Positions 42,867 through 54,035 are shown, counted from the first letter of the stretch. The stretch: 64,000 nucleotides of DNA from Symbiodinium natans (GCA_905221605.1 CAJNDS010001112.1:812472-876471), one strand, 5' to 3'. Made by a program: numbers and translations. Notes: generated by a model not told the origin, from the sequence alone.

Positions 42867-42990
42867 AAAGAGAGAGAGAGAGAGAGACAGAGAGAACCCT
42901 AAACCCTATAAACCCTAAACCCTAAACCCTAAACCCTAAACCCTAAACCCTAAACCCTAAACCCTAAACCCTGAGAGAGAGAGAGAGAGA
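42838..42990. repeat. (GA)n microsatellite split by a telomeric tract
   Basis: (GA)n at 42,838-42,893, telomeric CCCTAAA at 42,895-42,972, then (GA)n again at 42,973-42,990. The simplest reading is insertion of telomeric repeats into the microsatellite. Confidence 0.9.
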
Positions 42991-44044
42991 CGCATAGCCC
43001 ATGTCGAAGGGCTACTTATGTATGTAGGGACTATAAACGATCATGCGGGGGTTCCGAAATCGGGGTACCCTTTTTGGGGCCCCTTTAAGGGGATTGTGTC
43101 CTATTTGGGGTATAAAAGGGGTGCCACTATTTTGGGAGATGCCCATATTATGTACGGGTTTCCGAAAATAAGGGTACCCTTTTGGGGGGTTCCTAGAGTA
43201 AGGATTAGACTATTTTGGGGTATATAAAGGGTGCACCCTTTTTTGGACCCTAAACCCTAAACACTAAATACCCATATACGGGAAGAAGATTGTTCGTCTG
43301 GAAAGCAGGTTCTCCTTCGGCGTGCCCCAGTTTTTTTTTGCCACCCGCCTAGCTGACACTGTGGCCACATTGCAGGGACTAGTTCCGGGAAAGTGCCCCT
43401 GTTTAGGGTTTAGGGTTCAGGAATTCAGGAACATACCTTAAATTCTGTATCAGGTATACTCCTGAATTAAGAGGCTCTCGATGAAACTGGAGAGCCCCGT
43501 AAGACCGGGGGTTTAACAAGACCCTAAACCCTAAACCCTAAACCCTAAACCCTAAACCCATTTCGTCGGGATCTTGGGGTTCTACCTGGGACCCTTAAGG
43601 TTGTACCCTTGGGTTTTGGGGTCCCGTTTTACGGATCCCTCAGGGTCTATAAGGGCCATACTAGGAGTATATTCAAGGGAAACCTTTAGGGGTATTTAAG
43701 GGCCATAGTAGGACTGTATTCAGGGGAGCCTTTAGGGGTACAACCTGAGGGGTACGAGTCTGAATCCCTTGAAGGGATGTCCAGCCGCGCCTTTTGCACA
43801 TCTTGAGCACAAGCCTACAACCAGACTCAACCCTAAACCCTCAACCCCCCGAACTACCCAAAACCTAGCCCTCAAAGAAAGCAACCCTAAACCTAAACCC
43901 TAAACCCTAAACCCTAAACCCCAGCAGGTTCCGGCTGAGGCGCCGTGTAGGCGCTGCGTAGCGTAGCCTCAAGGAGGCGTCCGACTCTGCCTGCCACCTC
44001 GGATGAAGCGGCGAGGCCTCTATTGAATCTAAACCCTTTTTGCT
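42991..44044. other. M7 copies, telomeric tracts and degenerate DNA
   Basis: M7-like DNA at 43,048-43,245 occurs in two tandem versions (GGTTCCGAAATCGGGGTACC and GGTTTCCGAAAATAAGGGTA). A TTTTTTTTGCCACCCGCC motif lies at 43,331. Telomeric tracts at 43,520-43,560 and 43,882-43,921. 43,560-43,800 carries two diverged repeats of AGGGCCATA.TAGGA type. No gene called. Confidence 0.5.
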
Positions 44045-44056
44045 AAACCCTAAACC

Positions 44057-44150
44057 CTACAAATCCTACAAATCCTACAAATCCTACAAATCCTACAAAT
44101 CCTACAAATCCTACAAATCCTACAAATCCTACAAATCCTACAAATCCTAC
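44057..44150. repeat. 9-bp (AAATCCTAC)n array
   Basis: About 11 perfect copies directly follow CCCTAAACCC. The unit contains CCTA and may derive from telomere-like sequence; the period is 9, not 7. Confidence 0.95.
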
Positions 44151-44370
44151 GCTCCCCTGAATTTAAGGAACATTTAGGGTCCCTACGTAATTTAAGATAT
44201 GTATATATATATATATATATATTCCACTGATTCAGGAATATCCCTGAAATCATATTAAGGGTGCCTATGTTAATTTAAGGTAGAATCCGATTACTTAAGT
44301 TCTATAAAGGGCTCTCTCAGCTCCTTCGAAAGGGTTACTCGGTTTGGGGATTTGGGTGATCAGAGGATCT

Positions 44371-44481
44371 GCCCAAAGACTCCAATATCCCTTAATTAAG
44401 GAATATACCTTAAATCATATTAGGGATCCTATCATAGATTCAAGGTATTCCTTCATTAAAAGGGATATTGGAGTCCCTGGG
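44371..44481. mobile_element. MITE-like element, family M2b, well preserved
   Basis: CCCAAAGACTCCAATATCCC and GGGATATTGGAGTCCCTGGG ends, interior ATCATATTAGGGATCC. 111 bp. Just before it, 44,190-44,300 holds an AT-rich degenerate relative with a (TA)n core. Confidence 0.88.
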
Positions 44482-45949
44482 CGTTTATGGCAGAGAGTCC
44501 TACGCTGCCTTGGCTGTTTCAACTCAAGGGTCCAAGAACCTGTCATGGGGTGGGAACAAGGAGGCCTTGAAATATAGGCCTAAACCCTAAACCCTAAACT
44601 AGCTCAACCTCCATCCCTACTTCTGAAGGCGAAGGACAACTAAAGGACAGAACCTGTCTCCTGGAAAGCTTTAGGGTTTAGGGTTTAGGGGCAGAAAGGG
44701 AAGGCTTGCAAAGATCCCAGCAGTAGATCCCTTTAGTTGTTCCTAAGAATGACCCAGTGGTAGTATAGGGTACTATTTGGGGCGGGGCGGTTCTACCTTT
44801 TCGAATCCTCCCAGGGGTCTGGGCATTGCAGCTCATGCTATCCCACAAGCACGAGACCATGAAAGAGAAACCCTAAACCCTAAACCCTAAACCCTAAACC
44901 CGAAACCGTGCAAGAAGCTTGTGCCTCAGTCTGTTCTGATCTCTGATTGCTCACAGAGAGAGAGAGGGGAAGGCGATCCCTTAGTCTGACTATGTTCTTC
45001 TCATATTATCCTAATCCCACATACTATATTTGTTGATACATATATATATATGTATATACTTGTTTTATCTATTTGTATCTATATATATATATATATAGAT
45101 TCATAATTCAAGAGCCTTTTCTCCTTTGCAGTTGGCATCGCTGCCTTCGGCCCATGGGAACTCGAGCTTAGCGCACGCATATATGGGTCTGTTGCTGATG
45201 ACCCTGTCGCTGCCCAAATGCAAGGGTTTAGGGTTTAGGGTTTAGGGTTGAGGGTTGAGGGTTTAGGGTTTAGGGTTTTCAGAGTCCAATGCGCCCGTGG
45301 CAGCTGAAAAACAGCAAGCCTTACAGCTCATGCTGTTTCGGTATCTGCTGGCCCCTGTTGAGCCTGCAAATGTCGAGCTAAAGCCTGACTCACGACTTCT
45401 GTGGGGTCTGAAGCGGCGGCCTCTGTTCAAGCTTGGCTTATCGTGGTTTAGGGTTTAGGGGGTTTAGGGTGTGGCCAATGTAACCTGCATCATTCCCAGC
45501 TCATCCTAGGAAAGAGATGCCCTCAGGAGAACATTTGTTAAGGCTCGCTGTGGTTTGGGATCGACCTTGTATTGAAGAACTTACTTGCAGGAGTGTAGGC
45601 TTGGCAGCAGCGGCGACTCCTCTCTACAAGATGCGAAGGAAGGCAAGTCGACGTGCCTGGGCTGTGTCGCAATCCATTCGGGCTGCTGCCCCCTTGAGCT
45701 TCATCAAGTAGTCTTTGGTCTCATCCGGAAGACTGGCGATGAATGCGAAGGAGTTGGTCCTCACCTTGCAGTGACTCATCAAGTGCATCAGCACTCAAAG
45801 ACTAATAAGCACGTTATGTTACATCAACGCAGAGTTTTTTGTCATTCAAAATGCTGATCATCATCATCATCATCACAGGAATCCCGAACGCATGGTTTTC
45901 ATCCCGACATACAGTCGAACCCATGACCGGGGCAAGAACCACAAGGGAT
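44482..45949. other. Unique DNA with telomeric tracts, possible exons
   Basis: Telomeric tracts at 44,580-44,598, 44,868-44,905, 45,226-45,277 and 45,446-45,472. (TA)n at about 45,038-45,100. 45,290-45,440 and 45,480-45,850 are unique and GC-moderate; plus frames at 45,517-45,711 and 45,585-45,857 overlap and show no motif. A (CAT)n run lies at 45,860-45,876. Confidence 0.35.
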
Positions 45950-46126
45950 CCAGATCTTCCCAAAACCCCTTAAAAAAGGAATATGCCATCATATACCCTA
46001 ATTTATACTAAGGTTCATTATTTTGAATTAGGGTATATTCCTTATAATTAAGGGGTTTTTACAAAGGTTCACTATTTTGAACTAGGGTATATTCCTTATA
46101 ATTAAGGGGTTTTGGAAGATCTGGGG
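45950..46126. mobile_element. M1 element with duplicated right arm
   Basis: CCAGATCTTCCCAAAACCCC at left, GGGGTTTTGGAAGATCTGGG at right. The right arm (GGTTCA.TATTTTGAA.TAGGGTATATTCC) is present twice, as in 29,680-29,855. Confidence 0.85.
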
Positions 46127-47480
46127 ATCGAGACCCAGTGGCGGCTTCTTCGAGCTGCACCAGAGCTGCTGTGACTGAGCTGCGGCTCTCGGGGAGGAGC
46201 CCAGCAGACATCGCGGCCGCGCCTGGCAAACCGTTTAACTGTTTAACCCTAAACCCTATACCCAAAACCCTTTTGAGCAACGGACTTTGGAGGCTGCCGG
46301 CAAACATGCAACTTCTTAGAAGTCACACCCTAAACCCTAAACCCTAAACCCCAAATAGGGGATATTGGGAGACATTGGGAGAACAGTCTTACATCTTGAG
46401 TTAGGGTATATTCCTTAATTGAGGCGTTTTGGAAGATTTTGGGCAGTCATCATGACATCGCCGCGTGCTGTTCTGTCAGCAAGCCTCTTTCTGGCGAGGC
46501 TTTCCTGCAATGGGCTATGATACCCTGTAACACCTTAAAAAGGCACTTCAGAGGAATATAAGGCCTTATTCTTATACCCTACAGCCCCATTTCAAAGACC
46601 CTTTTTATAATATAGTGTTGATTAGGGGGACTATGAGGCCTAATCGCCTAGTAGCTCTAAACCCTAAACCCCAAACCCCAAACCCCAAACCCTAAACCCT
46701 AAACCCTAAACCCTAAACACGCCTAACAGCTCATGCTGGTACTCGGGGGTGGAGTTGCGGGCATCCTGAAGCTTGGCAAGCTCCACGTGGTGTTTGGGCC
46801 ATGGCCTTTGGCCCTGCATTGGCACTCGGCCTTTCTCAATCAGCCAAGGAATAAACAGGGTGCCCTTTTTGGTTTTAAGGAGCTGATAAGGGAACCCCAA
46901 CCCGAAAAACAGGAAAGAAGGGCCCACTCCGGGTCCTACAAGGAGGGGCCCCCTAGTTATATGTAGAGTTATAAGGACCCTTAATTGGGTTATAAGTTAT
47001 AAGGATCCTAAATCCGCCGAGGCCTCGGGCCGAAGGTGTATAGGTTGTGAGAACAGGCACCCCCCAATCCTCGACGCGAACATGCGCCGGGCGCTGCGCT
47101 GGGCCAGGCCGAGGCGGGTCGCGTAGCGTTAAAATTAGGCTATACGTCCCTTAACTACAGTTAGTACAGTAAGGGGGAACTCCTTGTAGGTGTTTATCAT
47201 GGACCAAGAGGATCAAGGCGAACCGCAGCTGGGTTGCTGAGCATGCGTTGGGACCGTCCATAGTTTCTCTTAAGGGGTCAAAGGAGGGACCCCTAGAACT
47301 GACCCTTAATCTTATTCCCCTATATAGCCCCTATATAGACCGTAGATCGTCCCTATATACCTAAGTAGCCCCTAAATAAACCCTAAAGAACCCCTGTATA
47401 AGGGCCCCTCCTCGAGTGCCTTGATGCTCAAGAAGTTTGCTGCCGGTTTCAACGGAAGCTGTCATATGCGCAAGTGTCTA
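46127..47480. other. Repeat-rich stretch without a recognisable gene
   Basis: It holds the second copy of the 1,349-1,419 segment (46,269-46,327), an M1 remnant (46,360-46,440), telomeric and CCCCAAA tracts (46,655-46,718), a GGGAACCCCAACCC fragment shared with 62,510, and M6 pieces (46,938-47,010; 47,140-47,190). No gene called. Confidence 0.45.
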
Positions 47481-47995
47481 CCCAAATCTTCCCAAACCAT
47501 CTTAACTAAGGAATATACGGGTATACGGTATACTCTTTAATTCAGGGGCTGTGGAAGATATATGGGTACATGGCCCTCTTGGCATGGGCTATTCTACCCT
47601 ATAACCCCCTTAAACAGGCCCTTTTACAGGGTTGCTTATAAGGATTCTCGGGTCTTTTCTACCCTATAAACCCTTAAAAAGGCCTTTTGGAGGGTTGTAT
47701 ATATGGATTATCGGGCCTCCCCTTTTGGTGTTGTGCTTATCCGTGCTTATCATCCTTGCGGGCGATGACTGCCGTGCAGGGCTCCGTGGGGATCTCCACG
47801 GCTGCAGCTTGCAAGCAGAGGAACAACCCTAAACCGTCCTAGCTCATCAAAGCAGCTACGCGGCTTGCTCATCACAACTCTTTGCTGGACCCAAAGAACC
47901 CAATATCCCTTAATTAAGGAGTATGCCATAAATCATCTTGAGGATCACTATACAACTTGAGGCATGTTCCTTTAAATTAAGGGGTATAAATGGCT
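47481..47995. mobile_element. M1 remnant and M2 element with unique DNA between
   Basis: M1 remnant at 47,481-47,576 (CCCAAATCTTCCC to GGAAGATATATGGG). M2 at 47,890-47,995 (CCCAAAGAACCCAATATCCC to GGGGTATAAATGGCTCTCTG). Confidence 0.65.
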
Positions 47996-49342
47996 CTCTG
48001 CGTTCATCAACAAGGTTCTGCAAAACACGAGAGGCGCCTCTCAAGATTGCGCGTCGCAGCACGTCATCCATGAAGGTTAGCACATAGGGGCTGCCAATAG
48101 CGGCCAACTCCTGTTGTTGAATATTGCCGGCACAAGCTTGACTTTGGCAAGTCAGAGATTAGTTTGAGTTGTGTTTTTGTTGTAGGGCGGAGGTGTCTGG
48201 AGGTTGAGGTACGACATGCAACACGCCATTTGCACACTATGCTGTTTTGGCCTCCTGAGATCCTCACAGGGGATTTTTCCTGTCCCAATGACCCCTACAA
48301 GACAATAAATAGGTCTGGGGTTCGTTCTTAAGGATACCAAAGCAATACATATAGAAATGATGCCAGTACCAATAGTAACAATAATACTGTGGATGGAGGA
48401 AATCTTGCACCACTTTCAAGGGTGCATAACATTCTCTCCCCTCGCCCCCCCCTTTTAACATTGCGGTGAAAAGCAGATTTTCAAGATTCGGCCCAATGAC
48501 ATAAATCTTGCACCGCTTCCATCGTGACAAGCACCAATGTTAAAAAGGGGGCGCGGGGTTGGCGTCAGACCCGTTTTGGAGTAGATCAAGTCGGCGGTGC
48601 AAGATTTCCTCCATCCACCGACTGAACAAAAGCCCTTGCCACAGGCCGGCCTTGCAAAAGTGGTGCAAGATTTCCTCCATCCACAGTAGTAGTAATGGTA
48701 ATAGTAGTAGCAAGAAAGATAACAATCCCTACAAGACAACTGATAGGTCTGGGGTTCTTCAGGACAGTGTCGGCTGCCAGTTTTTCAGAGGCGGCAGAGA
48801 ACGGGATTTCCAAGCCCTCGAGAATATGTGCACTGGGAAGTTCCCCCTTACACTAACAGTCCTGAACCGGGATGAATAGTTATAATCCCGATGAAGGACT
48901 GCCGGTGCCAACTGCAAAAACGATTCCCGAACAAACATGAACAAACTCGCCCAGCCCTAAATTCTGAACCCTAAGTGCTAAAGCCTACTCTTTTTTGAAA
49001 CTGGACTTGCTGATCGTAGACTCTAAACCCTTGACCCTTTTCAACAAGGTTTAGGGCAAAAGACTCGACAGCAGTAAGGCAAATTCGGCCCCTCTTTGTC
49101 CAGAAAGGGACGCTACCGCGGCCTACGACTGAAAGGTTCACACTTATGTTTACAAGACCTGCTGACCATGTAGACATGCCCCTAAACCCTAAACCCCTAA
49201 ACCCGAAACCCTGAACCCTAAACCCTAAACCCTAAACCCTAAACCCCAAACTAAGAACCCTAAACCCCGAGTCCTCCTCGACAAATTCGGCCGCATGGCG
49301 TAGGATGAGCTCGTTGAGCATGTCGAGGCCTGGGGCTCTCGC
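47996..49342. other. Unique DNA with a local inverted duplication
   Basis: GTGGATGGAGGAAATCTTGC occurs at 48,390 on plus and its complement at about 48,598 and 48,663. ACAAGACAAxxxATAGGTCTGGGGTTC occurs at 48,297 and 48,731. Frames on both strands (48,064-48,530 minus; 48,455-48,813 minus) lack motifs. Telomeric tract at 49,181-49,265. Confidence 0.4.
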
Positions 49343-49458
49343 ACGTTTAGGGCTTAGGGTTTGTTTAGGGTTTAGGGTTTAGGGTTTAGGGTTTAGGGTT
49401 TAGGGTTTAGGGTTTAGGGTTTAGGGTTTAGGGTTTAGGGTTTAGGGTTTAGGGTTTT
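49343..49458 (+). repeat. Interstitial telomeric tract, about 15 units
   Basis: Long uniform TTTAGGG array, directly followed by a TTTTTTTTGCCACCCGCTTA motif. Confidence 0.96.
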
Positions 49459-49460
49459 GG

Positions 49461-49512
49461 TTTTTTTTTGCCACCCGCTTAGCTGACCTCCGGACACTCT
49501 GCAGGGAAAAGG
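49461..49512 (+). repeat. TTTTTTTTGCCACCCGC motif
   Basis: TTTTTTTTGCCACCCGCTTA then GCTGAC...CTCTGCAGGG. The same order occurs at 43,331-43,380, and shorter or diverged forms at 32,541, 53,139 and 772. All sit next to telomeric tracts. The T8 run followed by GCCACCCGC looks like a fixed sequence word, role unknown. Confidence 0.7.
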
Positions 49513-49617
49513 CGGTTTAGGGTTTAGGGTTTAGGGCGAAGCGGGTTTAGGGTTTAGGTTCTTGGGTTTAGGAGCTCATTCTTAGGGGCCCTCATGATGA
49601 GCGAGTTCTACCATGTT

Positions 49618-49780
49618 TCGGGGTCTATGCTATAGGTCACTTATTTTTGTAAACCCCCATATGGGGGGGGGGGGGGGGGGGGGGGGGGTGGTGCCCCTAA
49701 TGTACCCCCAAAATAGCCCCTCTTGTGGGAACCCCCAAAAAGGATACCCCGATTTTCGTAAACCCCCCCAATTTGCTTCA
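49618..49780. mobile_element. M7 element with a G26 run
   Basis: Ends around TTTTTGTAAACCCCCATATG and ATTTTCGTAAACCCCCCC, with AGGATACCCCGATTTTCG inside; a G26 run at 49,663-49,688. Confidence 0.55.
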
Positions 49781-49902
49781 GAGCACCTTTTCAAGGGTGA
49801 CCCTAGAGGAATGACAAGAAGTGACGGGTTCGGCCAAGAGACAGCGGCGATTTGCCGCACAGCTGGCGCTACTGGCGCCCCTCCTAGAGGAAGGTGCCCA
49901 GG

Positions 49903-50035
49903 ACCCAAAGAGCCCAATACCGCAAAAGTAAGGAACAGACCTTACTAAACCATATGAAGGATCCCTACATAACAACTTAAGGCGAATTCCTTCATGGGAT
50001 GTTCCTCAACTAAGGGGCATAATGGGCTTTCTGGG
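49903..50035. mobile_element. MITE-like element, family M2
   Basis: CCCAAAGAGCCCAATACCGC at left, GGCATAATGGGCTTTCTGGG at right; interior ACCATATGAAGGATCCC. Confidence 0.75.
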
Positions 50036-51043
50036 AAACTTTCTTGTCATGCCCCCCCCGTCCCCCGCAACCATTTGCGAGCATAAGCCAGGCTTGCCCA
50101 ATTAGTTGGGGGCCTAATGGACTCTTCAAGGGTTTATGGTTCACATACCTTGATTGGAATAATTCGTGAATGTACATGGCCCCACTTTACTACTATTTTA
50201 CTTAAGAAACCCCCGCCAAAAACTAAAGATAACAATCCCTAGATTGCCCTTCTAGGGAAGAGTATACATTTTTTGTTATTTCCTGGAGGTTTTCAAGCAA
50301 ATAGCCTAAATCCCAAACCCAAAACCCAAAACCCTAAACCCCAGCAATTTAAGGCTTGATTTGGTCCCCGGGTGGCTTCAAACAAACCTTTCGACTCCCT
50401 TCGCGGCCTGGCACTGACTCCTGCTTCGTGCAGGCTGCCGATAGAACCTTTAGGGTTTATAGGGTTTAGGGTTTAGGGTTGAGGGTTTAGGGTTCGAGTT
50501 TCGCTGAGGTCTTCGGTGGATTCGGGATTTGAGGAGCATCATGGACTGGTGGCAGTATTCGTGACTATGACAATGTGGTCTGTTGTTTCAACTACTTACA
50601 AGCACATCATCAATGATCAAACGAAACATGCATCAGAATATAGTGACACTGTTAAAATGAAACGGCCAGAAGCTGAATCATGTCATGACAATGCTCAAGA
50701 AGCTTTCTTGACAACGACCAGTATGATGACAACAGTTCGGGGCAAAGCCGACATGCTTCTTGTTGCCCGAAGCAGGCACCATGCCCTAAACCCTAAACCC
50801 TAAACCCGAAACCCTGAACCCTAAACCCTAAACCCTAAACCCTGTTCTTCGGGTGTATCCGACCAAGCCTTGGAAGCGCCTTCCCGCTCCCACACAGCTG
50901 ACGCCAAGCCACTCAGCAGATTGGGTGTAGGGTTTAGGGTTTAGGGTTGGGGTTTAGGGTTTAGGGTTTAGGGTGTAGGGTTTAGGGTTTAGGGTTTAGG
51001 GTGTAAGGCTTAAGTTCAGGGTGTAGGGTTTAGTGTTTAGGGT
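50036..51043. other. M4 copy, telomeric tracts and a possible exon
   Basis: 50,110-50,150 is a fragment of the gene B intron 2 element. M4 at about 50,205-50,305. Telomeric tracts at 50,455-50,495, 50,782-50,843 and 50,928-51,040 (with TGTAGGG variants). Plus strand 50,516-50,803 is open for 95 codons with a hydrophilic composition and no internal repeats (GFEEHHGLVAVFVTMTMWSV); it ends inside a telomeric tract. Possible exon. Confidence 0.4.
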
Positions 51044-51540
51044 TTTCGGTTGGGATGCCCCTTCTACTAACTGTCCTCAACGAGGATTGTAGTACCCCCC
51101 CCCCCCCCCCCTACTAGAATCCCTAACTGTTAAGGACTCATTTTCGGGGGAACATCCCTAGGTTTCGGGCTAAACCCTAAACCCTAAACCCTAAACCCTA
51201 AACCCTAAACATGGCCTGCCAGCGCAGCAAGGGCTGAAGGGTGGAAGCTCCCAGCGTCCCGGCGGAAGAGGACCAAGAGCTGGGCCAGGAGCATGTCCAG
51301 GTAGGTCTGCCTTGGGTTTAGGGTTTAGGGTTTAGGGTTTAGGGTTTAGGGTTTGGGGTTTGGGGTTTGGGGTTTGGGGTTTGGGGTTTGGGGTTTAGGG
51401 TTTGTAGGGTTGACGGTTCAGGGTTGGGGTGTTCCCCCTTGATACTAACAGTCCTTGATAGGGATTAGAAAGGGGGGGGGGGGGGGGGGCACGATAATCA
51501 TCATTAAGGACTGGTAGTCTAAGGGGGGACATCCCAAGTT
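51044..51540. mobile_element. Two M3 elements bracketing telomeric DNA
   Basis: M3 at 51,050-51,165 (GGGATGCCCCTTCTACTAAC to GGGGGAACATCCC, with a C17 run) and at 51,425-51,536 (GGTGTTCCCCCTTGATACTA to GGGGGGACATCCCAA, with a G17 run). Between them are unique DNA and telomeric tracts at 51,170-51,210 and 51,312-51,405; the latter contains six TTTGGGG variant units. Confidence 0.7.
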
Positions 51541-52733
51541 TTCATTCCCAATGAACCCTTGAAGGGTTTATGGTTCACATATATATGACCCCAATTCACT
51601 ACCATTTGCTTGAGAACCCCCCCCCCCCACCCACCCCCAAACAAAAGAAATGCTAATCCCTTATAAGGAAGAATAGTGGCTCTTAAGCACCCTAAACCCC
51701 ACACCCTAAGCCCTAAACCCAAAACCCTAAAACCTAAACCCTAACTAAACCGTAAACCCTAAACCCTAGTTCAGGGGAAGTGGACCGATACCGAGCCCAT
51801 GATGGTCCTTGAGAAGTGGCTTTGGAGTCAGGCGTAACTCTGATCGGTTTCCAGAAGGTGGGTTTAGGGTTTAGGGTTTAGGGAGGGACTAGGGTTCAGG
51901 GTTTAGGGTCGACAGGTGCTGACCGTGTACTGGCATACGCCTGAAAATCGATCGATAGGAAGCGGGTCCCAAGTAAGCTGCATTAATCTCAGACCATGGA
52001 GCGGTCGACAAGTCCTATCCGATATCCTGAAGCAACCTAAACAAACTGACCTGGAGCCATGTGGACAAGTGCAAACTGCATGACTGGGATGCTCCTTGAC
52101 ATCCACGACCGTCATGACCTTGAGGCAGTTCCTCAAGAACAGTCTCTGGCATACACGCTTCGTCTGCACGATCCGGCATCCTAGACGCGAGAGAGCTTGA
52201 AGTCGAAGCAACATGCATATCGAGATCCTTACCCACCACCCCTACTACACCCTTGAACACTCTCCTAAACCCTCCTAAGCACTCCTACTCGCTCCCAGCC
52301 CTCCTAAAACCACTAAAACCTCCCAAAACCCTCCTAACCCTGTAAACCCTCACCCGAAACCACCCTAAACCCTAAACCCTAAACCCTAAACCCTGAACCC
52401 TAAACCCTAAACCCTAAACCCATGCAGATCGGGATCCTCAGCACAGGGAGACCCAGCGACGTCATCTGCGGCGCCAGGGCTCCGATCACAGCATCGGCGC
52501 AGGCCAACTGCTTCCTGATTTTTGGTAACAGGGGTTTAGGGTTTAGGGTTTAGGGTTTAGGGTTAGGGTTTAGGGTTTAGCTGATATGGGCCCTTAATAT
52601 GGTCCGTACCTCCTTTAAAGGATTCTGAAGTATGGGCCCTTGGGTTGCAGAGGGTATAGATTATGGGTATATCAGTGGTCCCCCGTTTAAGGGATGCTAA
52701 GGGAATTTCAAGGGAGGGACTAAGCTTCCCTCA
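51541..52733. other. Unique DNA with possible exon on minus
   Basis: 51,550-51,690 is an element fragment plus M4 copy; telomeric tracts at 51,690-51,770, 51,862-51,910, 52,368-52,422 and 52,530-52,580. 51,925-52,260 is unique; two minus frames overlap there (51,903-52,214; 52,015-52,260). 52,262-52,350 is a degenerate CTCCTAAxC repeat. No family recognised. Confidence 0.4.
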
Positions 52734-52918
52734 GGTTTAGGGTTTAGGGTTTAGGGTTTAGGGTTTAGGGTTTAGGGTTTAGGGTTTAGGGTTTAGGGTT
52801 TAGGGTTTAGGGTTTAGGGTTTAGGGTTTAGGGTTTAGGGTTTAGGGTTTCCCTAAACCCTAAACCCTAAACCCTAAACCCTAAACCCTAAACCCTAAAC
52901 CCTAAACCCTAAACCCTA
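52734..52918. repeat. Head-to-head telomeric array
   Basis: About 16 TTTAGGG units (52,736-52,850) meet about 10 CCCTAAA units (52,851-52,918) at TTTAGGGTTTCCCTAAACCC. This is the orientation expected of an end-to-end telomere fusion, or of a fold-back insertion. The block is a 185-bp near-palindrome. Confidence 0.96.
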
Positions 52919-54035
52919 CCCCACATGAACCCCCCTCTCTTAAGATCTCCTGAAGTTTCGGGTTCAGTGCTTGGAGTGTAGAAGGGTTTCAGGGGGGCTT
53001 CAACGACTAATGAATGGCGAACACAACTATGAGGGCTTAGGGGCCTTCATAACTTGAAATCTTAGGGTTTAGGGTTTAGGGTTTAGGGTTGCGGTATCAT
53101 GCTTCTTGCGGTGTTTGATGTGTAACGTGGAGTAGGTTTTTGGCCGCCCGTCTAGCACTGCTCCGCGGGGCTGTTGCAGAGGCGGAGTAGGTTAGGGTGT
53201 AAGGTTGGGATAGTATTGAAATTTAAAATTCTACTTCTTATGTAAGGTTGGGATAGTATTGAAATTTAAATTTCTACTTCTTATGTAAGGTTGGGATAGT
53301 ATTGAAATTTAAATTTCTATTTCTTATTGTGTTGAAATACCCTTTAAAGATGCAAAATGCCACCCCACTATGAGTCAGAATTGGGGTTCCATGCTTGCTT
53401 CCTGGCGGGCAGCACTCAAACAAACCGCCCTCGGGCTGCGGACACCCTAAACCCTAAACCCTAAACCCTAAACCCTAAACCCTAAACCCTAAACCAACGC
53501 AGCTCTCGGGCTTCGGTGCCCTCCTGGTCCCCAAACTACACCTACTACTACTGTTTGCGTAAGAACCCCAAAGGATGAAAAATCATAATCCCTATATTCT
53601 CCTTAATCAGGAAGATTTGTTGTTGTTTTTTCCTGGGTTGTTAAGCAACTAGTAGATTCTAAGCCCCTGTGTTTCTTTGGCCCAAGTGGCTCGAAAAGGA
53701 TGGGCCAGTAGACCCTCTAACGCCTCAACAAGGCCCTTGACACCTGCAAGGGTTTGTGGTTTAGGGTTTAGGGTGGATTCTACAGGCCCCAATGGACTAC
53801 CCCCAACCAAACCCTGAATTAAGGAATAGACCCTAGTTCATAATAATTATTGATCCTTAAGATAGATTAGGGTCTATTCCTTAACTAAGGTTTTCTTTTG
53901 GAAAATGAAGGAGAGCCTGCCCTAAACCCTTTTTGCAACTGGGCTGGGGGACTAGCCAGTCTGAGGAGCGCACATGCATGCCAAGACGCGGAGCCTCCTT
54001 AAGAGGAGCATCAAACCTTGTCGACGAGGACCAGC
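52919..54035. other. Repeat-rich stretch next to the retroelement remnant
   Basis: Telomeric tracts at 53,062-53,091, 53,443-53,494 and 53,758-53,775. 53,190-53,385 is a copy of the gene A intron 2 element with three tandem GTAAGGTTGGGATAGTATTG repeats. M4 remnant at 53,556-53,655. M1-like DNA at 53,815-53,900. No gene called. Confidence 0.5.

Noticed and set aside
42838-42893. Coding significance of the (GA)n run
   Set aside because: Simple microsatellite; no frame continues into unique DNA.
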